From positions 2,385,001 to 2,449,000 of the forward strand of contig JAUTDP010000005.1 of the NCBI GenBank assembly GCA_033439795.1: a stretch of DNA of 64,000 nucleotides, given 5' to 3'. The position numbers and the translations under genes are program-made. The DNA comes from Sordaria brevicollis. Its lineage: Eukaryota > Ascomycota > Sordariomycetes > Sordariales > Sordariaceae. Positions 11,419-23,332 of the stretch are shown here, in pieces (within the stretch, counting starts at the first letter, position 1; the number at the start of each line of letters is the position of its first letter). The notes under the pieces are model-generated. The model searched no databases. It saw nothing but the letters and a program-made list of their open reading frames with translations, and had not been told where the DNA came from.

Positions 11419-13182
11419 AGCACGTCAATAAAAGAAGCGCCTCTACCTTGGCAGATACTGCTTGGGCAGGTGCCAAGATAGGTAGGTATGTAGCAGACGA
11501 CCGCCGCTCTTCTTGCTGTGATGCCGTTGGCCTCGTCGCTGCTGTTGCTGTTGCTGGCTGCTTGATGTCGCTGCGGCCCCGCGGCTCCCGATAGTGGTTC
11601 ATCAACAGAGCGTTCGATTGCCTGGGATCAACCATTTTGTTAATAACTCAGCTGGGTAGGGAAAGTGAACGCGGTGAGCCAATCAAAACTCTCAAAAAGT
11701 CCTTCTCCTTCTCTTTCGGGTAAAAAATGGGTCAGCCGAGGCAGGTTTGGCTTATATCCGCCGCCTTGTACCGCCAAGGTACCGCTACCTGAAGCCCACG
11801 AACTCGCGGAGTCGCGATAAACTCGGTGCATGAGTGGACCCCTTGCAAGCCGCCAGCGGCGAGAAAGATGTCGGAGAGCAACGCCGGCGATGCTGGAAAT
11901 TTTGGCTCTCTGACGAGCAAAATGTTGACATTGGTGGTTGGCTGCAGTTCGTTGCCAACATGTTCCTGCTGCTGCCCTTTTTGGTTGTTCAAAGTTTGCC
12001 TTCATGGAAGCTCAATGGAAGTCTGTTGGAAAAAGCTTCACAGTTGCCTTTATCCACACTCACTGACAACCGCATGATCTGGATTTCTCGGATACCCCAT
12101 GTTACGCTGGCTTTTTGGTGGAGCCTCCGGAAAAGTTAAACCTTCTGAACTGAAAAGTCTCATTCATGGCCAGAATGGCTTACGAATTTGGGATATGGCA
12201 AGTGCTCCGGCAGTCTGGTAATGTCGGCGATCTGCTATCAGCGAGAGCGGTTGCGGTGTTGCGTTGCGTGAGGTGCCTTCTGTCCGTTGCGAGATGCTTG
12301 GGCGAACGGACAATGCTCCTGGAATGGATGGTCTTTCCATGCGAGCCCAGTGCAGGTGCAGTGCTGACAAAAGAAAAGGAAAGAAGAACCAACGACAATC
12401 CAACCTCGCTGCCCCATGTCTGGTGTCCAGGTGCGAGGTACCTTATCGGCCATGCCGCTCGTCTCTCGCTGCCTTCTTTGACCACTTGTACTTCAAAAGC
12501 TTGGTGTAGAGGTAGTGTTGATAATGAAAGCACATATCGCCTTTACTACTACTACCTACCTCTACTTCTATGGACATGATACCATAGAGGCTATCTTTCA
12601 CTAACCCTTCAACTTACCATACTCCCCCTCCTCTCTTTGAGGTCGTTCTACTTTCCCCGTCTCCTTGCTCACCATCTCCAAACACTCAGATAACTTGATT
12701 CTCTGTTTGAGCATCATCCCATCTTGACTGGCCTATCTTGCAACTTCTACCTGATCACGCTCGTCTTCAATCTTCCCGTTCCGAGCCGATCCGAAGCCGG
12801 CATCAACTTCATCCACCCCGGCGAGCGCTGGTCCATCTCATTGACCAGAGGCCCAGACAACGCACCCCGGTCTTCAGTGTGTCGCCGTCCCACGAATGTC
12901 CATCGGGCCAATTGCCGACGCCCATCACATCCCTGCTACCCACCACAGTACGTACCCAAAAAGTATTCAAAAGTACCCAGTACCCGGCTAGTGTGACGCA
13001 GAGATTGGACGATCCCGAAAGCGTTGGGGATCCTCTTATAAAGTTTGTTTAAAAAGTCGACAAAAGACGCAAGATCAAAACCTCGCAGACGTCCATCCAG
13101 CTTTTTTTTCTCTCTCCCGGTTCTTCTTTCAACACCATCCTTCACCGAATTCAACTCGATTTAGGTTGCACCAGGAGTCAGA

Positions 13183-14565
13183 ATGGCGTCCATCCAGTTC
13201 TCCCTGCCTTCGGCATCTCTCTTCAAGTTCCCGCCCGCCACCAACCCGGGCTTCGTCCCTCCTCCTCCGGCCGGCCCCAACTCTGCCACCGTCTTCAACA
13301 TCCCCGACGATGTTTACTACGCCTGGTTGGACCCCAAGGTCCCTCTCACCATCGCTACCGTCTACGCCGTGACCGCCAAGCTCCTCAACGTCTACAACAA
13401 GTCCACCGGCAAGAAGCCCTGGGCTATCAGCAAGACCAGGCCCTTCCACTGGTTCGTCATTGCCCACAATGTCTTCCTCGCCGTCTACTCTGCCTGGACT
13501 TTCATCGGCATGCTCGGTGCCGTCCGCCGCTCTTTCGTGAGCCCCTTCGGTCCTGAGGGTCTCGCTGGTTTCGTCGACTCCGTCTGCCGCATCAACGGTC
13601 CCGCTGGTCTCAGCAACTCTGTCTTCTACAACGATGAGGCTGGTGCTTTCCAGACCTACTCTCCCCACGTCACCCTCGGTGAGGATGGCAACCCCTCCCG
13701 CTTCGACTCTGGCCGTCTCTGGAACGAGGGTCTTGCCTTCTACGGCTGGATCTTCTACCTCTCCAAGTTCTACGAGGTCCTTGATACCCTCATCATCCTC
13801 GCCAAGGGCAAGCTCAGCTCCACTCTCCAGACCTACCACCACGCCGGTGCTATGCTCTGCATGTGGGCTGGTATGCGCTACATGTCCACTCCTATCTGGG
13901 TCTTCTGCTTCGTCAACTCCTTCATCCACGCTCTGATGGTATGTTCAAACTTCTCAAATCTGCTTGCGAAAATACGAGAATAAAAAACTAACAATTTCTG
14001 CTAGTACACTTACTACACCGTTACCGCCCTTAACATCCGCGTCCCTACCCCCATCAAGCGTACCCTCACCTCCATGCAGATCACCCAGTTCCTTGTCGGT
14101 GCCTCTTACGCCATTGTCCACTCCTTCGTCTCCTACACCATCCCCGTCGTTGTCGCCAACCCCGAGAAGACTGCTTCCGCTGCCGAGGCCGCTAGCACCG
14201 TTGTCGATAGCCAGAAGGTCCTTGTCTTCGGCAACGCTACTCGCGTCGATGCCGCCGATGCCACCTATGGCCAGCGCGTTGTCCCTTGCGTTACCAACAA
14301 CAACTCTACCTTCGCCATCTGGCTCAACGTCTTCTACCTCGCCCCTCTTACCTACCTTTTCGTCTCTTTCTTCATCGAGTCCTACACCCGCCGCAGCAAC
14401 GCTGCTGTCAAGGCCAAGAACGCCCAGACCGACAACGTCGCCATGGCTGAGAAGGCTGGCTGGGAGGCTGCCAAGAAGATGGAGGGTGAGGTTTATGGCG
14501 AGACCAAGGAGGAGTCCGAGGGTCGCAACACCCGCTCGAAGCGCACCCTTCGCCAGCGCGCTTAA
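13183..14565 (+). CDS. Fatty acid elongase, ELO/GNS1/SUR4 family
   Basis: Two exons, 13183-13938 and 14005-14565, with a GTATGT donor, a CTAAC branch site and a CTAG acceptor; 438 residues. ELO proteins carry out the condensation step (3-ketoacyl-CoA synthase) of very-long-chain fatty acid synthesis in the ER membrane, feeding sphingolipids. The histidine box is seen as LQTYHHAGA near residues 216-224; before it comes KFYEVLDTLIILAKGK, a family hallmark, and after it MWAGMRYM and FVNSFIHALMYTYY. Several hydrophobic helices are evident. The second exon carries a long loop rich in Ala/Ser/Asp before the last helix and a basic, acidic tail ending KRTLRQRA. Codon use is strongly biased to C-ending codons, as in highly expressed genes, which creates long antisense open frames. 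The exact yeast counterpart (Elo1, Elo2/Fen1 or Elo3/Sur4) cannot be told here. Confidence 0.95.
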
Positions 14566-15657
14566 GTGCTCCCTGACCACGCTTAGTAGTCAGTCTTTAT
14601 GGCCTTCAGTGTGAATGAGGCTTAAGATGAGCCACCTATCCGGTCCCAATCCGGACCTAGCGATACCTTCAAAAGAGGGCAGATGATGTCAGCTCTCATC
14701 TGGTCTCTTCTTCCCTTGCTGCCTGGTCTCTAAAATGGAGCCAACAAAGGAGGTGAAGCAAACAAAAACATACCCTGACATACAGAGATACCCGATTCTC
14801 TGCACCGCGCCCACGCCTTGACTGGCTTGTGGGTGAACCCCGGTATTTCTAGAGGTGGTTGCAGATTATCTCAAGACCAAGAGGAGTGCCACTCGGCCGT
14901 TCGAGGTTGTTCGCTGATAAGGAAACAAGAGCATATCTGGTTTTCTTGGAAGCGAAGATGATTAACGTTGATTGGGTTTTTATTAGCATAAGGAAAGAGA
15001 AAAGGGAAAAGGAATAGCATGGGACAGGTATTTTGCTTGGGTTATCGGCATATCATTATTTCATCAGCATATTTTGGCACTTGATAGAATAGAACTATTC
15101 ATGGTCCATCTTTATAATGTTCGAACTCTTCTGTGACTGTTGCCGATCGAATGTTGTATTGCATCTTGCCCTATCTGAAAACTTATTGGACAATGCGATG
15201 CTTACAGGCTTTTAAAATCTTATAGTCTGGTCCAGCAGCTTGTAGTGAGGCTATCTTTTTAAGCTCGTGAAGTAACGAAAAGAGACATTCAACATGCATG
15301 ATATCGAATTGAGAGACTCGTTACAAGGCTTCGTATTGACTCAACCATGCGGTGTCTCCCCTTTACACGCATGAGTTTCAATGAGCACCACTCCATATAA
15401 GTGACAGGGAACTTCACCTTACAATACTATATCCAGGTTAACGAATACTTGTTTCCCTTTCACGGAGTGTCACTTGTACTCGCTCAAAGTAAGTATCCAG
15501 CCCGCAATGTGGGAAGGAGCAGATCCGCCCGAGACGAATTGGTGGAGTGTTCTTCCCCTTTGAACCTTATCTGCCAACGCGGTCTGCCGTCCTTCGTGCC
15601 TTCCCTATCTGATCCTTCAACCGGAATAAGCAAGCAATCATCGCACTTGCCAGCCTA
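14566..15657. other. Intergenic region after the elongase gene
   Basis: 3' region of the elongase gene followed by comparatively AT-rich DNA. No gene supported. Confidence 0.45.
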
Positions 15658-15958
15658 ATGGCGTCCATCGAGTTTCGGCAATGGTACCATTTCTCTTCTG
15701 TGTCGGCCATTCTGGAGTACGCGTCGAAGAAGTTCGAATTGTTCATCAATACGGGTGATCCAAACCTTGTCTCCGAGTTCTGTATGATGATTCGCAGAGG
15801 CAGAACAAAATGGCTTACTATGGCCTGCGTAAGTGGTCCCGGCGATGCTCAATCTCTTGTATACGGTAGGTAAGCAAGTGTGTGCACCTCTCGTTTTTAC
15901 TTAAAACTCTATTCTGTTGTGTGTCTAGCCTAGTACACCAGTGTGGGAGAGCTCAGAC
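15658..15958 (+). CDS. Doubtful small hypothetical gene
   Basis: An ATG opens 57 codons (15658-15828) with ordinary coding composition, beginning MASIEFRQWYHFSSVSAILE and ending exactly at a consensus GTAAGT donor. A possible acceptor, GTGTCTAG, at 15921-15928 would add ten codons and a TGA. I recognise no family. A second consensus donor, GTAAGTAT, at about 15488 suggests the region may be spliced and transcribed, perhaps as a non-coding RNA. Confidence 0.22.
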
Positions 15959-18866
15959 TGAAGTCACATATTAACGATCATGCGACGGTTACAATTACCA
16001 TTTCATTGCTCTTCTGAGGAGGAAGATAATGACTGAACTGAACCGACCTTGAAGGAAACCTATCTCTTTCTGTTCTCTTGGTGCGTCTCTTTTCGTTTTT
16101 CTCTTCGTTTCTCTCTTCACTACTCTCTTATATCTCTCGCCTCTCTCACCGTGCAGTCACCCTGACCGTAGACATCTCTCTCGTTCCGTCATTACAGGAT
16201 CTGTTCCCTACATTTTCCGTCTTATTATATCACCAGGAACCCCCCAAGATCAGAAATTCATTATGATGGTTACTTGTTGGAACAGCTCTGAATTGAAAGA
16301 CTTCGCAATAATACCGAAAGCATTGCTCACCCACAAGACCGATAACCAGCTAACCGTTTTCACTCTTTGACAGTTCGAATTTAAGAACACTAAAGTGAAA
16401 ACAAAGAAGAGAGAGGATACACTCGTCCCGGGTCAAGACTACCTAGTTCATCAAAGCTCTCATCCTATTCCACGTCGAAAATAAATTAAGAATCCACGGC
16501 ATAATCTCACCACCGCAAGTCCCTTCTCTTCCTCTGGTTACGCTCAGTAATAACATCACAAACTTCCCTAAAGTGCACATATTTTGGGGACCTAACAGCA
16601 GCCAGTCCACAGACATCATGGCGAGAAATACTGTATTAAAGTCCAGCATATTAAGATACCCTCAAGTTCCAGGGGCGCCCAAATGATGCTATCCCGGCAA
16701 TCCGTATCCAGCTGTATACCGTCCATCCCAGTCTCACCACGTTCGCATTGCTGGGGAAACAAGCTGCAGAACAGGACACGCGGGACACCACAAACGCAGG
16801 TACGCGTCACATTACATACCACATGTCAACACCACTCCACCAGATTACGCACATACCTATGTATGTAGGTGCAGTAGCTGTAGGCAACATAGACCCTCCT
16901 CTTCACGCTAACCTACGTATCTTGACTTGGTAAGCGTGAAGTTGTTGAACGGAGACACCTGAATAGAAGAACATGAAGAACCAGGGGTGGAACTGCCGAA
17001 GGTTCGTGATGATTCCCGTCGCTATTTCCATGTACGTATGTGACTTGTTGAATGTTACTATATTGAGAGTCTTCTTTGGTACGGACACTCATGGAGGGCC
17101 TCTATGGACGATCGTGCCTGGCATGAGATTACCTAGGACCGTTGAACTGGAACTTAACAAGGACGCAACGGTTTCTGCCGGTACGTCATCTTGTGATGTT
17201 GTTGTCTTGGATATCATTCATCTTGTCTGGAAGATGTAGTTCAATCGGGACAAGTCTGGTATGGACTACGGTAGGTCACCGGAGAAAGTGATGGCACAAT
17301 AGCAAAGGGCTTGTCGGGTGTAACTGAGATGGAGGCAATCAATCCTCTTACGGGGACACGTAGAACCTTCTCGGGCTTCTTGCAAGCTTCCATTTTGATA
17401 GTTTGACTGGGATATTCAACTTCAACGTCACTCGAACATTAAGACTGAATGTCACGGAGAGAGGACATGTACTGATCTTATCATCTGAGTTTTAGAACCG
17501 ATAACCATCGGTCGTCCTTCTTCATTTATCCCATCTTGGTGTAAACGTAAACGTACAAATATCATCTATAGAAACAGAAACGCCTTTAGAATGTTCCTGT
17601 AAACAATTTCTCTCTTTGAACAAGAGAGGAAAAACAGCAGTGTAAAAAAGCTGAAACAGAAAACGCAAACATGATGCAGATCTCAACCACAAGAAAAAAA
17701 ACAGCAAATAACACCGCGCGAATGCCGAGCATAGGGGTCCTATTTTCCTTTGGGCCATGCTTTAGAACGAAAACAGCAAAGAGTCCCTTTGGCAACGCCA
17801 AGTTATGCAGATTTGCAAATCAGTGGGTTGGGGCTAGTTGACGGCTGGCACCCTTCCCTTCTGAAACAGTAAAGAACAAGAACAACGTCTTCGAAGATTC
17901 CACCAGACAGACAGACAGACAACAACAAGCGTCAGACCATTCATCGTGAAGACAGCTGTCGTTGTCATCGTATGATGAGGGTGAGGGAAGAGGGAATATT
18001 GGTCCCTCACCACAAGTGCTCTGCGAATCTGATCCTGTGACCAGATCGAACTGTTCATCCTCGCCGAGACGAATCGACGAAACTCCACTCGACAGATTTG
18101 GTAGGGGTTGGCCGCGTCGAAGGTGAAGAAAGTGGAGTCCTTTGAGCGGGACGACGTGGACCTCCCATCTCTACCCCGGCGTGGAGCCAGCGAGCGGCCT
18201 CAACGATGCGGGTCCGAAGCTGCAAGTCGCGAGTCGTGTCTTCGTCTGTCCTCCACTCCGATGAGAAGCCCACCTAAATGCCGCGCAAGCAAACCCTGGG
18301 TAATTGTTGCGTAGGCCCGAAGGGTGAATGCAGGCAAAAGGAGTCAACTCCGGTGGCCAGCGTGGTGTGAGGCTGGTTTTGTTGTGATACGCAAAGCGGC
18401 TCTTTTTCTGAGTGCCTGTTGCGAGAGGCTCAAAAGCCGAGAGGTCGTGATAAAACTGAAGCAAGCCGAAAAGCAGACGCTCAATCCCGCAAATGCTGGG
18501 GGATTGTATGCCGTGTAAATCAGAACGAACCCTCTAAAATGATCAAATTCGAAGCAATGCAACCCATTAAGTCCACCTCGCTGTGCCATATTAGGTGCGT
18601 GACGCATTCAACGTACATGTCTTTCGTTGAGTCTTGGGCCATGTCGGTCGTGAAAAAATGTTGCTCGTTGTCGTCGCCATTGCCGGATGGGAGGATCCAC
18701 TCAACTCCGCGTGCCCGGTGCGATTCGACCCGACTAGAAAATGCACACATGCTCTGCGCGACCAAACTGCAATATAGCAATCCAGGATCGCAGGGTGCAA
18801 ATAGGAGAGGTGTTTGGCCAGGAGATCTCTGTAGATAATGACTGAAACAGAGGCCGGTCAAGCCCT
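15959..18866. other. Large intergenic region
   Basis: No supported gene in about 2.9 kb. Short frames on both strands lack family signals. A short GACA run occurs near 17907-17925. Confidence 0.45.
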
Positions 18867-19880
18867 TCAGAATGTGCTCCAGTTCCAGTCCCTAGGGACG
18901 CTGTGGGCCACCTCGGGCATGCTCGGCAATCCCAGATTGAATCCCATCTTGATCCCCGTGGGGGTGGTGGGTGAGGCAAGAACCGGGCTGCTCGGCTCAG
19001 AGCTGGTCGTGTTGCCGCCGTCCGAGGTAGACGAACCACTGGTGGACGACTGGCTGTTGGCCCGGCTTCGCCACTCCTTGAATTGCGAGTAGCAATGCTG
19101 GCAGGCGCGGCTCGGAGTTCCTCGGGGGTTGTAGTTCGCATCTTGGTCCAAGGGGATCTCGAATGCGCTGTGAACGTCGCAGAAGATGTTTCCGCATCTG
19201 CGGCAGTGGTGGCGGCGGGTGAAGTAGTTAAAGTTCTTCTTGCACCTGGCATCGTCGCATACCGTAGACTCTGCATCGGGCTGTATAGTCAAAATGTGTT
19301 AGTCCATGCGCCCTGTATTACTCGAAACACGCAAAAGCCACACCGAAGTGAGACATGACCGGGGAAAACGTACCTTCCAGTGCTTCCGCGTCGGCACCCC
19401 AGTCGGCTTAGGATAATGATCCAGATTCACATTGGGGTCGACGCACATGCCGCTGTCGCCGGTGTTTCTCCTGCTCAACCGCCCCAAAGGACCCAATCCG
19501 ATGTAGCTGGTGGTTGGCTTCAACTTGCGCTCCTCCTCGATCTCTTCGTCCTTGGAGCTAGGCCTCGACGTCGGCGGCTTGGAGGCGTACTGGTTTGGCC
19601 TGAGCGCAGCCGGCATATACAGCGGACGAATTTGGCGAGTGAGAGTCTTGGGCGAGGTTGGCGAAACATTCCCAGAAGTGCTGAGAGGCGAGATCTGCTG
19701 GCTGTTGCCGTTGCCGCCATACTGGCCCGATGGCTGATAAGGAGCACCAGTGCTCACTTGCTGAGGCGGCGGCTGTTGACGATTCATATTCGGGTTGTTG
19801 TGAAACCCACGGTAGGCTTGCTGGAAATGGGGTTGCTGCTGCTGGTTGGGGAACCTAGGCATCACAAAGTCGGTGGCCAT
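18867..19880 (-). CDS. FYVE zinc finger protein, PI3P-binding
   Basis: Two exons, 19880-19374 and 19280-18867, with a GTACGT donor and a TACAG acceptor; 306 residues. FYVE fingers bind phosphatidylinositol 3-phosphate on endosomes and vacuoles. The finger spans about residues 176-240. It has a first pair CDDARC (C-x4-C rather than the usual C-x2-C), the ligand-binding RRHHCRRC, then GNIFCDVH, and a last CQHC pair. The stretch LDQDANYNPRGTPSRAC is typical of a conserved fungal subfamily. The first 165 residues are low-complexity, rich in Gln, Asn, Pro and Ser. The C-terminal 65 residues are Ser/Thr-rich and end DWNWSTF. No second domain is seen, so it is probably an adaptor or effector in endosomal traffic or TORC1 signalling. 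The last point is inference. Confidence 0.9.
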
Positions 19881-22560
19881 TTCTGCGACGGTGGGCTGAT
19901 GAGATGATGTGTTCCGATTTCGCAGAACAGGAAGTCGAAGTGGGTGATTATCGATAGCTCCGGGCCGAGAAACTCGAGGCGCGGAGAACGATGGTTGGCG
20001 TGCCGCGGCGGCTTGCTAAATCGTCGTGGTAGACAGAACGGGAAGGCGCAAGAGACGAAGTTGAAGACGTCTCAAGAGCGATCAAACGTTGATGTGGGGA
20101 AGCCTATCGCACTTGAAGCATATGAATGGTTTGGCGAATTTGAGAGAAGGGTGAGTTCGAGGTGACTTTGGTAAGATGAAGCGGTTGGAAATTAGACAGC
20201 AAGCATCCGTACGTAGGTAGTATGGTAGTTAAGATGAAGAGAGTAGGAGCTGGTCACAGTTGACGTTCAACCTTGGTTGGGCTGATGCGTCAATGATATA
20301 GACTTTTGAGGGGTCCGTGTGTGTCCAAACTCGAGTTATGTATGCGGCTTGCACATATGGCAGGAAAGTCAAGTTTTAGGTAATGTGAGGGTGGGATGCC
20401 AAAGAAGTAGAGTAATATGTATGGTAATGTAGGAAGCACGGCGTGCGGTGGGAGGCTGGTGAGGTTGGTGGGAGGGAGCGGATAGAGGTAAGGTAAAGGT
20501 TAGGGAGAGTGAGAGAGGTATAAGAGCCGAACCGAGTTGCAATCGTTTGTAAGACGGAACGGATGATGGATAGGATAGGGTAGAATAGGATAGGTGAGAC
20601 TATGTACGGGACGGATACCCAGGTAGATATCTATCTCTCCTAGTAGTCACAAAGAAGTGAAGAAGACAGATAGAACAAGCCCATATGTATAGAACACGGA
20701 TGCTCCATGACTGATATCGCTTTCCAATACCCAACCGGTGGATCCCTCAAATTGCTTGTCAACCCAAGTCCGCAAGTCTGGCCGACGGCAGACCGCATCG
20801 ATGGGGATCTGGCAGGGAGCGCTCTCCAGTGTGGACAAGGCTCACGAACTGAAGCTGACCAGGGGGGACGAGGTCGTGTCGGGAAGGTCCTCATCGTCCA
20901 TCAACGGAGCACGGGAAGACGAGTGAGAGCCAAGCAGGCCAAGAGCGAACGATGGTTCCTGTCCAGGTTGCGTACCCGGCAAGAGCGTTGCACCCTGGAC
21001 TTCGATGGACTTGCCTTTGCAGCCAATGGGATTGGCTCGGCCCTGGTCTGCAGCAGCGTATCCACCCACCCACTGCGAGCCACTGCACTGCGAGTCCACT
21101 GTTCCAGAGGCCCAGTGTCCACTGCGCTTCGCGGGCGTCGCTGTCCCAGCGTCCCACTGGTCGCCCACTGGTCCTTCTCAACCACGAAGCGAACGGCACT
21201 GCGACGGCAGAGTCCACATCACGAAGTTCCCTGTCCCCTTGTTGAAGTTGAAGTCGGCCTCGTTTTCCTGTTTGAGCCATCTCCTCGTCATTACATATTC
21301 TGCGGATTTGTGAGATGACTAAGGCTCCGTCGAAGCCGAATTCTGAAATACCTTCAGATCACCAGTCTGTCATCTCTCAGGTCGGCCAGAGCTGGGATTC
21401 TGGTGTGTGTCCAGCGTTTCATTATTGGTCGTGTACAGACTCGCTGGTAACACTGTTCCATGGTAGAAGGGAACATTTGTGTAACCGCGAATGATATGTA
21501 CCCGAAAGGCTTTCGAGTGCGATAAGAATGATGACGAGATTCCGTCCGGGTGTAATATCCGGGCCTGTCTACTGGTGGAATGGTGATCGATGACTGTGTT
21601 CTGGAAGGGAATGGTTCGTCTTACTCGAGGAGCTCTGCTCCGTCGCAAAACAAAAAGAGGAATTTGATGCTATCAATTTAATCTTGAACCTCATAGAGAC
21701 GGGACGATATTGAGGGTCTTCGATCCCTTCCGAATATTCGCTTTCCGGGTAAATAAGGTATACCGTGCTCGCTTCAGGAAGCCTCGTTACAAGCATGGAC
21801 CGGCTTCTATATGATGTCCCGGTATCTCGACACCCGCACCATCAGTTTGCCCTCATGGGAACTGTTCAGGTGAAGAAACCTGACAACCGAAATGTTCGAG
21901 TTCTAAGCCGTCGCCTCGTCAATGCACGTGTTAACCATCAAGGCTGAACAAAGCAAAGAAAGAACATGGAGATGCAAGAAAGTTGATGACTGCGCCCTCG
22001 TATCATTGGATCGCGGTTGTTCACAGGCCTCTGAAACTAACATCCACATGCACTAGCGGGGCGGTGTTTAGGGTGGCCGATGCCCGCCTGACAGTGCGTC
22101 CAGCCCAGGGTGTCGATGGCCTGGCTCAACAAGAAGCGGACGGCTGTGGTTGGCTTCAACACATCGCCATTCCAGGTCAGCCTCGAACAACAGCTTGATC
22201 CTAACGACACTCCATCACATCGCCATCGCCATCATCGACTGCTCGTCATCTACCATCAAACTCAAGCCCCCTAATTCAACGGCGACACTCGACAACGATC
22301 CACGACCGACATAACGACGCGCTACCTGGACCGAACCTTTACGGCCCGCAGCCTGATTTAACGACGTACCCCACGACTAGCTTAATTCCAGACTGGACCA
22401 CTGCTCCCCACGCCATCGCGACACCTCTCCTCAAATCATCACGAAACATCGACATCAACTTGCACCACCAAGAGTCGCCGACTGCGATTTTCTGCTGCTC
22501 TGCCCCATACGATTGAAACAATACCAACACAAACTCTCGGAACATTTCAATAACACCACC
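19881..22560. other. Divergent intergenic region
   Basis: About 2.7 kb between the divergent FYVE and ykt6 genes. It contains GGATAGG-type repeats near 20565-20600, a degenerate CCACTG-rich stretch (listed separately), and a C/A-rich leader-like stretch from about 22200 to the ykt6 ATG. The open frame at 20707-21318 shows no family match. Confidence 0.45.
21062..21175 (+). repeat. Degenerate CCACTG-rich minisatellite-like stretch
   Basis: CCACTG or its reverse complement CAGTGG-like variants recur about every 8-25 bases (CCACTGCGAG, CCACTGCACTGCGAG, CCACTGTTCC, CCACTGGTCG, CCACTGGTCC). The units are not a clean tandem array. Confidence 0.5.
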
Positions 22561-23332
22561 ATGAAGCTCTACTATATTGGTGTAAGATATGGCTGTCTTG
22601 GGAGGATTGAAGGCACCTGCTGACTGGGACCAAGATCTACAAAAACACCGAGCAGCCTGCGCTGCAGCTCTGCGGTGCCCATGAACTTAGCGACTTCTCC
22701 CGCTTCACACGAGACCAATACAAGAACTTCATGACCATGATTAGCAGGACCGTTGCAGAGAGAACTAAGCCTGGCCAGAGGCAAAGTGTTGAGGAGCAAG
22801 GTGCGTCTATGGTTCACTCGCAGCTCGTCCATGCGTCCTTCGATTAACAAAACGGCCTGAACAGATTACATTATCCATGCCTATGCTCGCTCTGAGGGTG
22901 TCTGCGGTGTCGTCATCACTAAGGACTACCCTCCTATCGCGGCCCATAGTGTCCTCTCGAAGCTTATGGACCAGTTCCTCTCGGAGAAGCCGATCGCCAC
23001 GATAAATGCCGCCAAGAACGACGGCGACATCCCCTTCCCGGCCATCGAGCAGTACCTTCGCGACTACCAGGATGCCAACAATGCGAGCAGCATCGCAAAG
23101 ATTCAACAGGAGCTCGACGAGACCAAGATTGTCCTACACAAGGCTATTGATAGCGTATGTCCATCTACAGGCGGTAGCAGTGCTCTTATGACATGCTAAC
23201 CTGGCTTTTTAGGTTCTGCAACGAGGCGAGAAGCTTGACGACCTGGTTGCCAAGAGCTCCGATTTGAGCGCGCAGAGCAAGATGTTTTACCAGAGTGCGA
23301 AGAAGCAAAACTCGTGCTGCCTGGTTATGTAA
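22561..23332 (+). CDS. ykt6: v-SNARE Ykt6 (longin SNARE)
   Basis: Four exons: 22561-22581, 22635-22800, 22865-23154 and 23213-23332, giving 198 residues, close to 200 in yeast Ykt6. It is an R-SNARE acting in ER-Golgi, endosomal, vacuolar and autophagosome fusion. The N-terminal longin domain starts MKLYYIG, and a conserved [20 protein letters not shown] follows. The SNARE motif begins at [16 protein letters not shown] and contains the zero-layer arginine in [12 protein letters not shown]. The protein ends NSCCLVM: Cys195 of the CAAX box CLVM for farnesylation, and Cys194 for palmitoylation, as in all Ykt6 proteins, which lack a transmembrane helix. The first exon codes for only seven residues; its join was fixed by phase and alignment to the family. 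Confidence 0.97.

Larger units (their letters stand above)
9334..13182. other. Large divergent intergenic region
   Basis: About 3.8 kb between the divergent alcohol oxidase and elongase genes. It holds a CCTCGG site, (GAT)8, repeated GGGCGTGG runs near 10165-10230 and TAGGTAGGTACC-like motifs. Many short ORFs occur on both strands, but none shows a family match, a good start context or a coherent exon chain. The last 200 bases are pyrimidine-rich like a leader. Confidence 0.5.

Noticed and set aside
13129..13929. 266-codon minus-strand frame opposite the elongase
   Set aside because: Caused by the extreme C-ending codon bias of the elongase; the peptide is an artefact rich in Glu, Gly and Val.
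13954..14614. Frames on both strands over elongase exon 2
   Set aside because: Shadows of the same biased exon; the elongase frame itself has the family sequence.
18720..18735. B-box-like GATTCGACCC
   Set aside because: No matching A box or foldable tRNA in either orientation.
20707..21318. 203-codon plus-strand frame
   Set aside because: Overlaps the CCACTG-rich stretch, has no family match and no start or intron support.
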